NCBI GenBank assembly: GCA_031292555.1
Contig: JARLGV010000004.1
Coordinates: 109,159-173,158 of the forward strand
Direction: 5' to 3'
From: Fimbriimonas sp.
Lineage (GTDB): Bacteria; Armatimonadota; Fimbriimonadia; Fimbriimonadales; Fimbriimonadaceae
DNA: 64,000 bases
The notes under the pieces are model-generated. The model had not been told where the DNA came from. It saw nothing but the letters and a program-made list of their open reading frames with translations, and did not search any database. Below are positions 29,276 to 37,243 of the stretch, one piece after another (the first letter of the stretch is position 1; each line of letters starts with the position of its first letter). The translations under genes were made by a program, and so were the position numbers.

Positions 29276-30493
29276 TCAGAACTGGATGATCTGGGCAAAC
29301 GTAAGGGTTGTACGGTGCTGAGAGCCACCGCCACTCGAGTTGAAGAAGGGATGGCTCGCTGTATCGTGCCTTAGCTCAAACCTGAGAAGCAGGTTGTCAT
29401 TGACTTTATAGTCATAGGTACCGGTGAATGAGCAGAGCTGGATTCCGCCGGCAAGAAACCTCAGCCCCGCGCTGTCGTCTGCACGGTCGACTCTGAGGCA
29501 GGCCGCGTTACGTCCATCGAATTGCCTTCGATAATAGACGGCTTGACCATTCCAGTTTCCCATGCCGGACGCGCTCGCGTAAGTGCCGTCAAAGGCGTAC
29601 TTGTCCTTGGAGTTTGCCTTGTAGACGACTACTGGATTGATTTGGGTCACCCACGCTTGCCCTGGGGCTGGAAACCCGATGCCACCGTAAGTACCCGATT
29701 CATTCAGATTGCTGCTGCTTTCCTTGCCGTTGTATCCTTGCAACGTCGCGGTAAGTTTGCCGTTCGGCGAGTAAGTGACCCCCAAGCCAGTCTTCAGCGT
29801 GGAGTTCGAGTTCTCCACTTCGTTGTATCCCTGATAGAGATATCCGTTGACTGTCCACTTTGCACTGATTGCTGCGGTCGCCCGGATGCCGGTCATGTAG
29901 TCCGGTTCTAGGCCCGTGAATGTGAATGAGCGTGAATAGTTGTCCTGTGTCCGGCTATCGAGACCTTCATACCCGATGAATGCATACCACTTTCCGAAAT
30001 CAACCGTTAGCGGCACCTTCGTCGGAGCCATGTAAGTCACGTAAGCTTGAGCGAAGTCCTTGTAGGTATCGATTCCACCGGGCTCGGTGCTGGCCAAGAC
30101 ATTGGCATTGGCCCCGCCGAGAAGACTTACATAGAAGCCGAAGGGGTGAAGTGACGTCGGCGCTTTCGATAGGTCGACCTGGATTGCAGCAAGTCGATAG
30201 TTGCTGTGGTCCACATCGTACCAGCGGCCATTGACTGGCTGACCTGAGGGTGTCTTGCCAAAATCATTTTGGTAGTAGAGGTCGACATAGCCGCTGACAT
30301 CGAACATCTTCGCTGGCGCGGGGGACACAGCCGGCGGCGTATCCGCAACGGTGGACGAGGACTGAGATTGTTGCGCAAGCGCCGAGGAGCTTGTTAGGGC
30401 GACAACCACCAATACTATCGACGTAGTGCATTGACGAAGCGGTAACCGGGTTCCCGCTGCAGAGATTTGTAATTCAGAAATTCGGTGCGACAT
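29276..30493 (-). CDS. Outer-membrane beta-barrel protein, BBP2/OmpL-like porin
   Basis: The protein has 405 residues from the ATG at 30493; an earlier in-frame start at 30538 is possible. A signal peptide with a hydrophobic core (IVLVVVALTSSSALA) is followed by a Gln/Ser/Pro linker and then MFDVSGYVDLYYQNDFG, a typical first strand of the putative beta-barrel porin-2 family. Alternating aromatic strands continue to the C-terminus, which ends in Phe (AQIIQF) as outer-membrane barrel proteins do. It lies upstream of kdp on the same strand, and proteins of this family often accompany kdp genes in Acidobacteria and relatives. A role as a K+-permeable pore is inferred from that context. Confidence 0.85.
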   Translation of the reverse strand: MSHRISELQISAAGTRLPLRQCTTSIVLVVVALTSSSALAQQSQSSSTVADTPPAVSPAPAKMFDVSGYVDLYYQNDFGKTPSGQPVNGRWYDVDHSNYRLAAIQVDLSKAPTSLHPFGFYVSLLGGANANVLASTEPGGIDTYKDFAQAYVTYMAPTKVPLTVDFGKWYAFIGYEGLDSRTQDNYSRSFTFTGLEPDYMTGIRATAAISAKWTVNGYLYQGYNEVENSNSTLKTGLGVTYSPNGKLTATLQGYNGKESSSNLNESGTYGGIGFPAPGQAWVTQINPVVVYKANSKDKYAFDGTYASASGMGNWNGQAVYYRRQFDGRNAACLRVDRADDSAGLRFLAGGIQLCSFTGTYDYKVNDNLLLRFELRHDTASHPFFNSSGGGSQHRTTLTFAQIIQF

Positions 30494-30610
30494 AGCGTGT
30501 GTCAACACTACTTGCGGCAGGCAAAAGCCGTGCGTCAAGAGAGGCTGAACACCAGTAAGGAATGTGTAAGGTCACCGAATCGGTTTCTCCATGCAGTCTG
30601 CGGAAACGCG

Positions 30611-30654
30611 AAATCGGGCCGCCACCCTTACGGCGCCGACCCGATTTCTTTTTC
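30611..30654. terminator. Hairpin with a T run on the plus strand, after rpmA
   Basis: AAATCGGG (30611-30618) pairs with CCCGATTT (30640-30647), extended inward by wobble pairs. The run of T lies at 30645-30654, on the plus-strand side. On the minus strand it follows the rpmA stop by about 20 bp and can serve as that gene's terminator, though its T run there is short. No plus-strand gene is seen upstream that would need it. Confidence 0.6.
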
Positions 30655-30669
30655 TAGGCTTACTGGAAT

Positions 30670-30957
30670 CTAGACGGTGGTCGCAACTACTTCAGAGGCT
30701 GCAACCTGCTTTTCGTAGACGGCAACCCGCCGTTTGGCGAGCGGTCCTTCGAACGTCACCTGTCCGGCTCGAAGAGCGAACAGAGTGAAATCCCGCCCGA
30801 TACCGACGCCGGGTCCCGGATAGAACTTGGTGCCGCACTGGCGAACGATGATCTCACCTGGCTTCACGACCTGCCCGCCGTAGCGCTTGACGCCACGGTA
30901 CTTCGGCTTTGAGTCGCGACCGTTTCTGGATGATCCCTGACCTTTCTTATGTGCCAT
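30670..30957 (-). CDS. rpmA: Ribosomal protein bL27
   Basis: The protein has 95 residues and the classical start [16 protein letters not shown], followed by the conserved core [19 protein letters not shown] and [13 protein letters not shown]. bL27 sits near the peptidyl transferase centre of the large subunit; this form has the short N-terminus with no cleavable extension of the Firmicutes type. It lies 4 bp after rplU. Confidence 0.98.
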   Translation of the reverse strand: MAHKKGQGSSRNGRDSKPKYRGVKRYGGQVVKPGEIIVRQCGTKFYPGPGVGIGRDFTLFALRAGQVTFEGPLAKRRVAVYEKQVAASEVVATTV

Positions 30958-30961
30958 CTAA

Positions 30962-31279
30962 CTAGTTACCTGCCTGAACTTCGGTGATTTTCAAATGGGT
31001 TTGCGGTTGGCGGTGACCCCATCGCTTTCGCTCGTTCTTCTTGGGTTTGTAGTTGAACGCTTCGATCTTCTTACTCTTGCCCTGCCGGACAATCTCGCAC
31101 CGAACGCGCGCACCCTTCACAAATGGAGCGCCGACGGTCGTCGTCTCGCCATCCACAACCATCAGAACTTCCGAAAGCTCAACGGCGGTACCAGGCTCGC
31201 CCTCTAACTTCTCAACGATGAGGACGTCGTCCTTGGCAGCTTTGAACTGCTTCCCACCGGTCTTTACAATCGCGTACAT
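30962..31279 (-). CDS. rplU: Ribosomal protein bL21
   Basis: The protein has 105 residues from the ATG at 31279, which is preceded by a GGAGAAG ribosome binding site; a longer frame to 31324 lacks support. It starts MYAIVKTGGKQFK and ends with KRWGHRQPQTHLKI, both typical. bL21 binds 23S rRNA and is encoded with bL27 in nearly all bacteria. The two genes form a two-cistron operon here, without the ybxB-type gene that Firmicutes place between them. Confidence 0.97.
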   Translation of the reverse strand: MYAIVKTGGKQFKAAKDDVLIVEKLEGEPGTAVELSEVLMVVDGETTTVGAPFVKGARVRCEIVRQGKSKKIEAFNYKPKKNERKRWGHRQPQTHLKITEVQAGN

Positions 31280-31408
31280 AAAAGCTTCTCCGCGCACACT
31301 AGGCGCAAGTGATAATGGTGGCACATTTGGCGCCCTTGACGCAACGACGACGCGCCGATTCAGGCCCCGTTCCCTGAAAAATCAGGAGGCTTACCAGGCT
31401 CGCACGAC

Positions 31409-32428
31409 TCAAACTCTCGAGACACCCAACACCGACTCAGCTATCTGCACTGCGTTTAGCGCAGCGCCTTTGAGGAGTTGATCCCCACTGACGAGCATAC
31501 AAATCGCATTCGGATTGCTGAGATCCTGCCGGATTCTGCCGACCAGTACTTCTCCTTGCCCACTTGCGTCAAGGGGAGTCGGAAAACGATTCGCCTGCCG
31601 ATCATCGACCAGTTTCACCCCGGGCGCGGTGGAAAGGACGGCTCGAATTTCCTCGATCGACGGGGCCTTGTGCGCGAACTCGACCGTAACCGATTCCGTA
31701 TGCGCCCTGAGCACCGGCACGCGGACGCACGTTATGTTCACCTTCAAATCAGGCATCGCGAGAATCTTCCTAGATTCAAAGATGACCTTGGCCTCCTCCT
31801 CGTTGTATCCAAACTCGTTGATAGCCGTGTTGTGACTGAAAAGGTTGAACGCGTAACGGGTATTCAGGGGCGACTCTGGCAACTCCGCTCCATTGACTAC
31901 CGCTCTCGTTTCGTCCTCGAGCAGCCTCATCATGGCGGCTCCGCCTCCGCTTGCGCTTTGATAGGTGCTAACGATCAGCCGGTCGATCGTGCCCACCTTC
32001 CGCAGCGGATTGACGGCAACCAACAAAATAATCGCCGAGCAGTTCGGCACCGCCACCAATCGGTTGTCGGGTCCAATCGCATCCGCATTAATCTCCGGCA
32101 CCACCAGCGGTACGGCAGGATCGGTTCGGTAGGCACTCGAGTTATCCACGACGAGCGCGCCTGCCTCCAGTGCCGCCGGGACGAACTCCCGGGAGCGAGA
32201 TGCGCCGGCGCTGAAGAACGCCACGTCAATGCCTTGGAGGGCCTCTTTGCTTACCGCTTCGACTCGATATGCCTTACCCCTGAATATCTCGGTCTTGCCT
32301 GTGGATCGTTCGCTTGCCAACAAGGTCAGCTTCCCGACTGGAAAGCCCCTCGATTCGAACAGCCGAAGGAATTCCTTACCTACCGCACCCGTGGCGCCAA
32401 CGATTGCTACCGATAAACCCGTGTTCAC
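31409..32428 (-). CDS. asd: Aspartate-semialdehyde dehydrogenase
   Basis: The protein has 339 residues from a GTG start. NADP-binding GATGAVG is at 11-17 and the catalytic cysteine is Cys130 in VPNCSAI. The SASGGG and AHKAP regions are also present, with the histidine that acts as base. The enzyme reduces aspartyl phosphate to the semialdehyde on the route to lysine, threonine, methionine and diaminopimelate. There is no Shine-Dalgarno; a TATTAA hexamer (32436-32441) lies 7 nt before the start, consistent with a leaderless mRNA. It is divergent from the AraC-type regulator. Confidence 0.97.
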   Translation of the reverse strand: MNTGLSVAIVGATGAVGKEFLRLFESRGFPVGKLTLLASERSTGKTEIFRGKAYRVEAVSKEALQGIDVAFFSAGASRSREFVPAALEAGALVVDNSSAYRTDPAVPLVVPEINADAIGPDNRLVAVPNCSAIILLVAVNPLRKVGTIDRLIVSTYQSASGGGAAMMRLLEDETRAVVNGAELPESPLNTRYAFNLFSHNTAINEFGYNEEEAKVIFESRKILAMPDLKVNITCVRVPVLRAHTESVTVEFAHKAPSIEEIRAVLSTAPGVKLVDDRQANRFPTPLDASGQGEVLVGRIRQDLSNPNAICMLVSGDQLLKGAALNAVQIAESVLGVSRV

Positions 32429-32524
32429 TAACTGCTTAATACCCCGAAGTCATCGCCTACGACCAAAGACACTTGGCGTCCAACGAACATATCATAATCA
32501 AATTAGCTTTACCGGTTGATGTAC

Positions 32525-32539
32525 ACTCAGATTCTGAGT
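32525..32539. promoter_or_regulatory. 15-bp inverted repeat before the AraC-type gene
   Basis: ACTCAGA-t-TCTGAGT is a perfect inverted repeat lying just upstream of the ribosome binding site of the AraC-type regulator, in the short gap shared with asd. Its position suits a site for autoregulation or for control of asd, but the owner is unknown. Confidence 0.4.
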
Positions 32540-32551
32540 TAGGGAGTTTGT

Positions 32552-33475
32552 GTGCGGGCGGAAGGAAACGAACCACATATTGATTTAAATTTCGACTGCG
32601 GCACGACTCCGGGGACGCTGAAGCGAGTCGAAGTCTCCGGCATGACTTATTTGCGTCTGGAGCATATCACCGGAACGGTTACTCGCACTTCTACCGGATA
32701 CCTGGTGGTTCCGACGGGAATGTGCGCGCTTTGCATCAACCTGAAGGGCACACTGATCGTCCGCAGCGGCGTACAGGGCAAATTAGTCCTTGTTCCACCC
32801 AGAAGCATCACATTCGTGAGGGGCGCCAAGCTAATTGTTCAGGCGGCAAGAGGAGAACATCTGAGCCAGCTGCTCTCGTGGGAAGGCCGGGTGACACCTC
32901 TGCTCGACAACTGGATCGCAGGTCGAATCGGTCGGCCGAATAGCCTTTTCGCCCGATCGGTCGCATGCAAACCGATCGACCCCCACTTCAAGGGAGCGAT
33001 CGCGCGATACGATCATGCGATCACTCAAGCCAACGAAACGATGGAGCCGAGCGTCGTTTCGGTTGTATATGAGATCGCCTCGCGACTCATGACGAGCACG
33101 GATCAAGTTCAATTGGCAGCGGTACCGAGCGATTTGCCGGATACGATTCGAGATCTCATCGCTCGGGTTCGTCAGAATCCGGCGCACGGCTGGCCCCTAC
33201 GCGACGCTGCCGATGCAGCCGGGTACTCGCCATTCCATTTTTCACGCGTTTTCAAGAACTTAGTCGGATACGGTTTCCACGAGTATGTCGACCGATGTCG
33301 GACCGAAGCGGCGGTGGACTTGCTGTGCACAACGGACCAAGCCGTCGATCTCGTGGCTTCGACTTGCGGATTCGGGACGACTCAGGGCCTTCGAGAGTCC
33401 GTCAAGGAGTACCTCGGCTTGGTGCCATCGGAGTTAAGAACCATTCCCGAGGCGCCAATCAACGGACTCGACTAA
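32552..33475 (+). CDS. AraC-family transcriptional regulator
   Basis: The protein has 307 residues from a GTG with an AGGGAG ribosome binding site 5 nt upstream. The N-terminal part (to about 200) is a small beta-rich domain not matching a named sensor. The C-terminal part (about 210-300) is a double helix-turn-helix of the AraC type: WPLRDAADAAGYSPFHFSRVFK, then VDLVASTCGFGTTQGLRESVKEY. The effector and targets are not evident. It is divergent from asd and ends 3 bp before the convergent guaA. Confidence 0.88.
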   Translation: MRAEGNEPHIDLNFDCGTTPGTLKRVEVSGMTYLRLEHITGTVTRTSTGYLVVPTGMCALCINLKGTLIVRSGVQGKLVLVPPRSITFVRGAKLIVQAARGEHLSQLLSWEGRVTPLLDNWIAGRIGRPNSLFARSVACKPIDPHFKGAIARYDHAITQANETMEPSVVSVVYEIASRLMTSTDQVQLAAVPSDLPDTIRDLIARVRQNPAHGWPLRDAADAAGYSPFHFSRVFKNLVGYGFHEYVDRCRTEAAVDLLCTTDQAVDLVASTCGFGTTQGLRESVKEYLGLVPSELRTIPEAPINGLD

Positions 33476-33478
33476 GGC

Positions 33479-35011
33479 TTATTCGAGTTCGATGGTGGCC
33501 GGTGGCTTGCTGGTTAGATCGTAAAAAACCCTGTTCACTCCGTGGACCTCGTTCACGATTCGACTCGCAATTGCCTCCAGAACCTCAAAAGGAATGTTCA
33601 CGGCCCGTGCCGTCATGGCATCCTCGCTCTGAACCGCCCTTAGCACCACCGGCTGTTCGTAGGTGCGCTCGTCGCCCATTACGCCCACCGTCTTGACATC
33701 CAGCAAACCTGCATAGCTTTGCCAGATTCCCTTGTTCAGGCCCCGTTCCTTCAATTCGGAGCGAAAAATCCAATCCGACTCTTGCGTCATTCTCACCCTT
33801 TCGCGCGTGACTTCGCCAAGAATGCGGACCCCAAGACCGGGACCGGGGAACGGCTCGCGCTCCACCATCTCTTCCGGTAGCCCCAGCCTGCGACCGACCT
33901 CGCGAACTTCATCTTTGAATAGCCAGCGCAGCGGCTCGATCAGCTTCATGGTCATCCAATCGGGCAAACCGCCGACGTTGTGGTGGGTTTTGATCTTCGC
34001 CGCAGTCGGCGAACCGGATTCGATGACGTCCGGATAAAGCGTTCCCTGGGCCAAGAAATCGCATTCCTTCAGTTCCGATGCGTGATCCTCGAATACCTTC
34101 ACAAAGTTCTCCCCGATGATCTTCCGCTTGCGCTCCGGTTCGGTGACCCCTGCCAGAGCGCCAAAGAACTGCTCCTGGGCATCGAATACCTTCAAGTTAG
34201 CGTGGAAGTGATCGAGGAAGGTCTCCTTGACTTGGTCAGCCTCATGTAAGCGAAGCAGGCCGTGATCGACAAAGACGCACACTGCGCGCTCTCCGATCGC
34301 CTTGATCAGAAGCGCCGCCATCACCGAACTATCGACTCCGCCGGAAACCGCGCAGAGGACTTTGCCCGCGCCGACAGTCTGCCGAATGGAATCCACCTGC
34401 TCATCGATGAAACTTTCGCTGGTCCAATCAGCCTTCAGCTTGGCATGATCGAAAAGGAAGCCCTTTAGAACGGTCTTGCCATCCGGCGTGTGGGTGACTT
34501 CAGGATGGAACTGCACGCCAAACTGATTGGCAGACGGATTCTCGAAGGCGGCGATGGGGCAAGAGTCCGTCGAGGCGGACACCACGAAGCCGGGCGGGGC
34601 GCTCAATACCTGGTCTCCATGACTCATCCAAACTTGGTCGTTAGCCATACCTGCGATGAGGCTCGAAGGAACCTCCGGGTTCGGAACGAGCGTCCGATGA
34701 CCGTACTCTTTCAGGCTGGCTTTCTCGACGCGCCCACCTAGGAGCAGGGCCATCAACTGCTGGCCGTAGCAAATTCCAAGTATCGGGATACCCTTGAGGA
34801 CATCCATGTCGATAGTGGGCGCTCCGGCCTCAAGAACCGAGCGTGGCCCCCCGCTAAGAATGACTGCGCTGGGACGATGAGCTTGTATTCGGCTCGCCGC
34901 TTCAGTCCACGGGATCATCTCGGAATAGACTCCGAATTCGCGTACTCGGCGAACGATCAACTGGGTGTACTGTCCGCCGAAATCGACGACATAGACGGTC
35001 TGGTGGGTCAT
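33479..35011 (-). CDS. guaA: GMP synthase (glutamine-hydrolysing)
   Basis: The protein has 510 residues. The N-terminal class I glutamine amidotransferase has nucleophile Cys81 (GICYGQQL) and the His-x-Glu pair in QFHPEVTHT. The ATP pyrophosphatase domain has SGGVDSS, and the C-terminal dimerisation domain ends TSKPPATIELE. It aminates XMP to GMP in purine synthesis. An AGAAGGG ribosome binding site lies about 4 nt before the start and a CATAAT hexamer a little farther up. No purine riboswitch is visible in the leader. Confidence 0.98.
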   Translation of the reverse strand: MTHQTVYVVDFGGQYTQLIVRRVREFGVYSEMIPWTEAASRIQAHRPSAVILSGGPRSVLEAGAPTIDMDVLKGIPILGICYGQQLMALLLGGRVEKASLKEYGHRTLVPNPEVPSSLIAGMANDQVWMSHGDQVLSAPPGFVVSASTDSCPIAAFENPSANQFGVQFHPEVTHTPDGKTVLKGFLFDHAKLKADWTSESFIDEQVDSIRQTVGAGKVLCAVSGGVDSSVMAALLIKAIGERAVCVFVDHGLLRLHEADQVKETFLDHFHANLKVFDAQEQFFGALAGVTEPERKRKIIGENFVKVFEDHASELKECDFLAQGTLYPDVIESGSPTAAKIKTHHNVGGLPDWMTMKLIEPLRWLFKDEVREVGRRLGLPEEMVEREPFPGPGLGVRILGEVTRERVRMTQESDWIFRSELKERGLNKGIWQSYAGLLDVKTVGVMGDERTYEQPVVLRAVQSEDAMTARAVNIPFEVLEAIASRIVNEVHGVNRVFYDLTSKPPATIELE

Positions 35012-35136
35012 AGACCCTTCTAATTATGACAGCCACGCGTATGGCGAAGCTTGGTCCAGACACGAACCCAGCGTATTTGCAGCGATTCAAGCCGTATTCG
35101 GTACGCGTCGTTGAGAGCGTTGCCGTAAGCCATCGC

Positions 35137-35916
35137 CTAGCGGTGAGTTGTGGGACTTAGCGAGACCTTAAGCTTCGTTTTCAGCTTGCGCTCCGTCGTC
35201 GCCTGGGACTTGAGGTCGGTCACTTCACTGACAGCGGCCGCACTGACCGCAAGACTTTCGACCAAACCACGCTTCATATCGAATGTAGCACTCCCCTCCC
35301 CAGACAGCTTTGTGACCACCTTGGACTGGGCTGCCGATTCGTCGCTCGAGTTATGGCTCGCATCCTCGAAGTCTGTGTACTCCTGAGTCAGTTTGATCGC
35401 CAACTCGGTACGATCGCCTTCAATCTTCGTCGGCGTTACGTCGTACTCCACCGGGCTTCCCCCAAAATCCTTCTTGAACCGGAACGTGTGATTCGTCTCG
35501 ATTTCCCCCGCCGGAAACTCGATTGGGAGGAATGTAATGTCCTGGAGCCTCTTGGAATCGAGTCCGGGAAGGCGAAACGGAACCTGCCGGTCTGGAACGT
35601 CCGTTTTGACGAGTTTTCCATGCGACGTGAACTCAATCGTTGCCTTGGGATAGAACTCGCGAACGTTGGCCACCCCAAACGGCATTACGGCCCCGTTATA
35701 GGTCAACTGAAGCGTCTTGATCTCGTTCGTTGCCCTCGGGTTGCCCTCAGGCGAGGGCGTCAGCCCGACCGCTTCAACGGCCATCTCGACCTCAGCCCGG
35801 CCGACTCTCCCCCCCAAGATGGGCAAGTACCCATCGAATGAGACGTTCACGTCGTACGTGGTCTTCGAGCCCGCAGGAAACGAATACAGAGCAAGTGCGG
35901 CTAGAGTTAGGAGCAT
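35137..35916 (-). CDS. Exported protein of unknown function
   Basis: The protein has 259 residues. A short signal peptide (MLLTLAALALYSFPAGS) is followed by a beta-rich sequence starting TTYDVNVSFDGYLPILGG. Strands alternate with charged loops, and the C-terminus ends in a Lys/Thr-rich strand. It resembles uncharacterised periplasmic proteins with DUF3108-like or lipocalin-like folds, but I cannot assign a family. No ribosome binding site is clear. Function unknown. Confidence 0.7.
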   Translation of the reverse strand: MLLTLAALALYSFPAGSKTTYDVNVSFDGYLPILGGRVGRAEVEMAVEAVGLTPSPEGNPRATNEIKTLQLTYNGAVMPFGVANVREFYPKATIEFTSHGKLVKTDVPDRQVPFRLPGLDSKRLQDITFLPIEFPAGEIETNHTFRFKKDFGGSPVEYDVTPTKIEGDRTELAIKLTQEYTDFEDASHNSSDESAAQSKVVTKLSGEGSATFDMKRGLVESLAVSAAAVSEVTDLKSQATTERKLKTKLKVSLSPTTHR

Positions 35917-35985
35917 TGACGGTTGGCCTCGACGAGTTGAAACACTCGCACATCGTGGCAGATTCGTTGTCCAAAACGTACAGAG

Positions 35986-36028
35986 GACGCCTCTAGCCGG
36001 AAGGAGGCCCGTTCTGGTCGAGGCGTCC
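35986..36028 (-). terminator. Hairpin after the NTF2-like exported protein gene
   Basis: A perfect 9-bp stem (GGACGCCTC with GAGGCGTCC) encloses a 25-nt loop. It lies about 30 bp after the stop of the minus-strand gene ending at 36061. No T run follows on the minus strand, so it may be a weak terminator or an RNA-stabilising hairpin. Confidence 0.45.
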
Positions 36029-36060
36029 GTTTAGCAATAGTGGCTAGGCGCACCTCGCGT

Positions 36061-37113
36061 CTATTGGTCTTGATCCATGTCCGGCGATGTTCCCACTTGG
36101 GTCAAGGTCCATTGACCGCCGATATCCTGGAGAACGTAGCTCACGAAAACGGTTCGCGTCCGGTCGCTTGGATCCTTGTACACGTGCCTGCCCGATACGC
36201 AATAGACACCCGGCGACCGCCGATGGAGGTACTGCAAGTCCAGCGAGATCGTTTGCGTCGACTGAATGGCGTCTCGCGTCATGTCGACGAAGTCGTTGGA
36301 CGACAGTGAATACTGATATTGGCCTCGTTCATAAACGGCGACCGACATGTTCGGGTCGATCAGCGACACCAAACCATCGATGTTTCCGCCCTGAAATGTC
36401 TCTACGATTTCGTCGAGAGCGTTGTTAAGCCCAGGTTCCGTCTGGTCAAGTGTCGGATCGTTGATCAGATTTCCGTCATCGGCGTTATAGAAACCTTGGC
36501 AGTTCTGCCCGCTGTAGATCGGTACATCCACGAAGAGAACGGCCGGTGGAAAGGCGTGACAGACTCGAATGTCCACATAGGGCACACACACTCCGAAGTA
36601 GAAGCCGAACGGCGACCTGAAGCTGGCCCCCGCCACAAATGTCGAACGGTAATACGGAAAGTGAACATGCCCCCGGGGGAAGTAGTGTCGCTGCCAATCC
36701 TCGGTGATCTTTGCTCCCTTTCGCAACACAAGGCCGTTATCGTAACGCCTGCCTTGGCCGGTTTTCGTGAACGTCCGCTGGTTCTGAATGGTCTTTGGGA
36801 TTGCTCTGGCCGGTGCTTGCCCTGGCCTAGTGCGGGCAACCCCGCCCGAACGAATGCGCATTGGCAACTGCTCCCTTGCGGGTTGAACCTTCTGATAGAC
36901 GCCGCCTCGGGTCCGGCTGACGGCATTCCGGGTACGGACACTTTCACGCCTGGCATGTGCCTGTCCTCCCTCTCCTACTTTTGACCGGCTGGTGTTCTTC
37001 TGAGCGTGGCTCGCGCCACCCGCCTGAACCCCCGTCCCCGGGAGCGCCAAGGCAGAAACTCCTACGAGTACCAACGCAATTGCCCACTTTCTGAATACAC
37101 ACTTGTGGCTCAT
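36061..37113 (-). CDS. Exported Arg/Gly-rich protein with an NTF2-like C-terminal domain
   Basis: The protein has 350 residues with a good GGAGAG ribosome binding site. A signal peptide (about 1-31, ending GVQA) is followed by a basic, low-complexity region rich in Arg, Gly, Ser and Gln (about 32-125). Next comes an aromatic stretch PRGHVHFPYYRSTF...FGFYFGVCVPYV with several cysteines. The last 130 residues resemble an NTF2/SnoaL-like cone fold (ALDEIVETFQGGNIDGLVSLIDPNMSV). Similar layouts are found in exported proteins thought to bind small ligands or surfaces. Function unknown. Confidence 0.7.
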   Translation of the reverse strand: MSHKCVFRKWAIALVLVGVSALALPGTGVQAGGASHAQKNTSRSKVGEGGQAHARRESVRTRNAVSRTRGGVYQKVQPAREQLPMRIRSGGVARTRPGQAPARAIPKTIQNQRTFTKTGQGRRYDNGLVLRKGAKITEDWQRHYFPRGHVHFPYYRSTFVAGASFRSPFGFYFGVCVPYVDIRVCHAFPPAVLFVDVPIYSGQNCQGFYNADDGNLINDPTLDQTEPGLNNALDEIVETFQGGNIDGLVSLIDPNMSVAVYERGQYQYSLSSNDFVDMTRDAIQSTQTISLDLQYLHRRSPGVYCVSGRHVYKDPSDRTRTVFVSYVLQDIGGQWTLTQVGTSPDMDQDQ

Positions 37114-37243
37114 CGTTTCTCTCCTCTAGGTAGTTTTACGCCGCTCGGTCGCACCTGGTCCTGGCAATCGTCAAAGCAAGTCCTGTGGATGCTGGAAACG
37201 TCAGGAGGCCGTGCGGCTCTGAGGTCAGCGATAATAAGGGCAT

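Noticed and set aside
35012..35136. Possible purine riboswitch upstream of guaA
   Set aside because: No three-way-junction core sequence or matching stems are visible; a ribosome binding site and a TATA-like hexamer explain the leader well enough.
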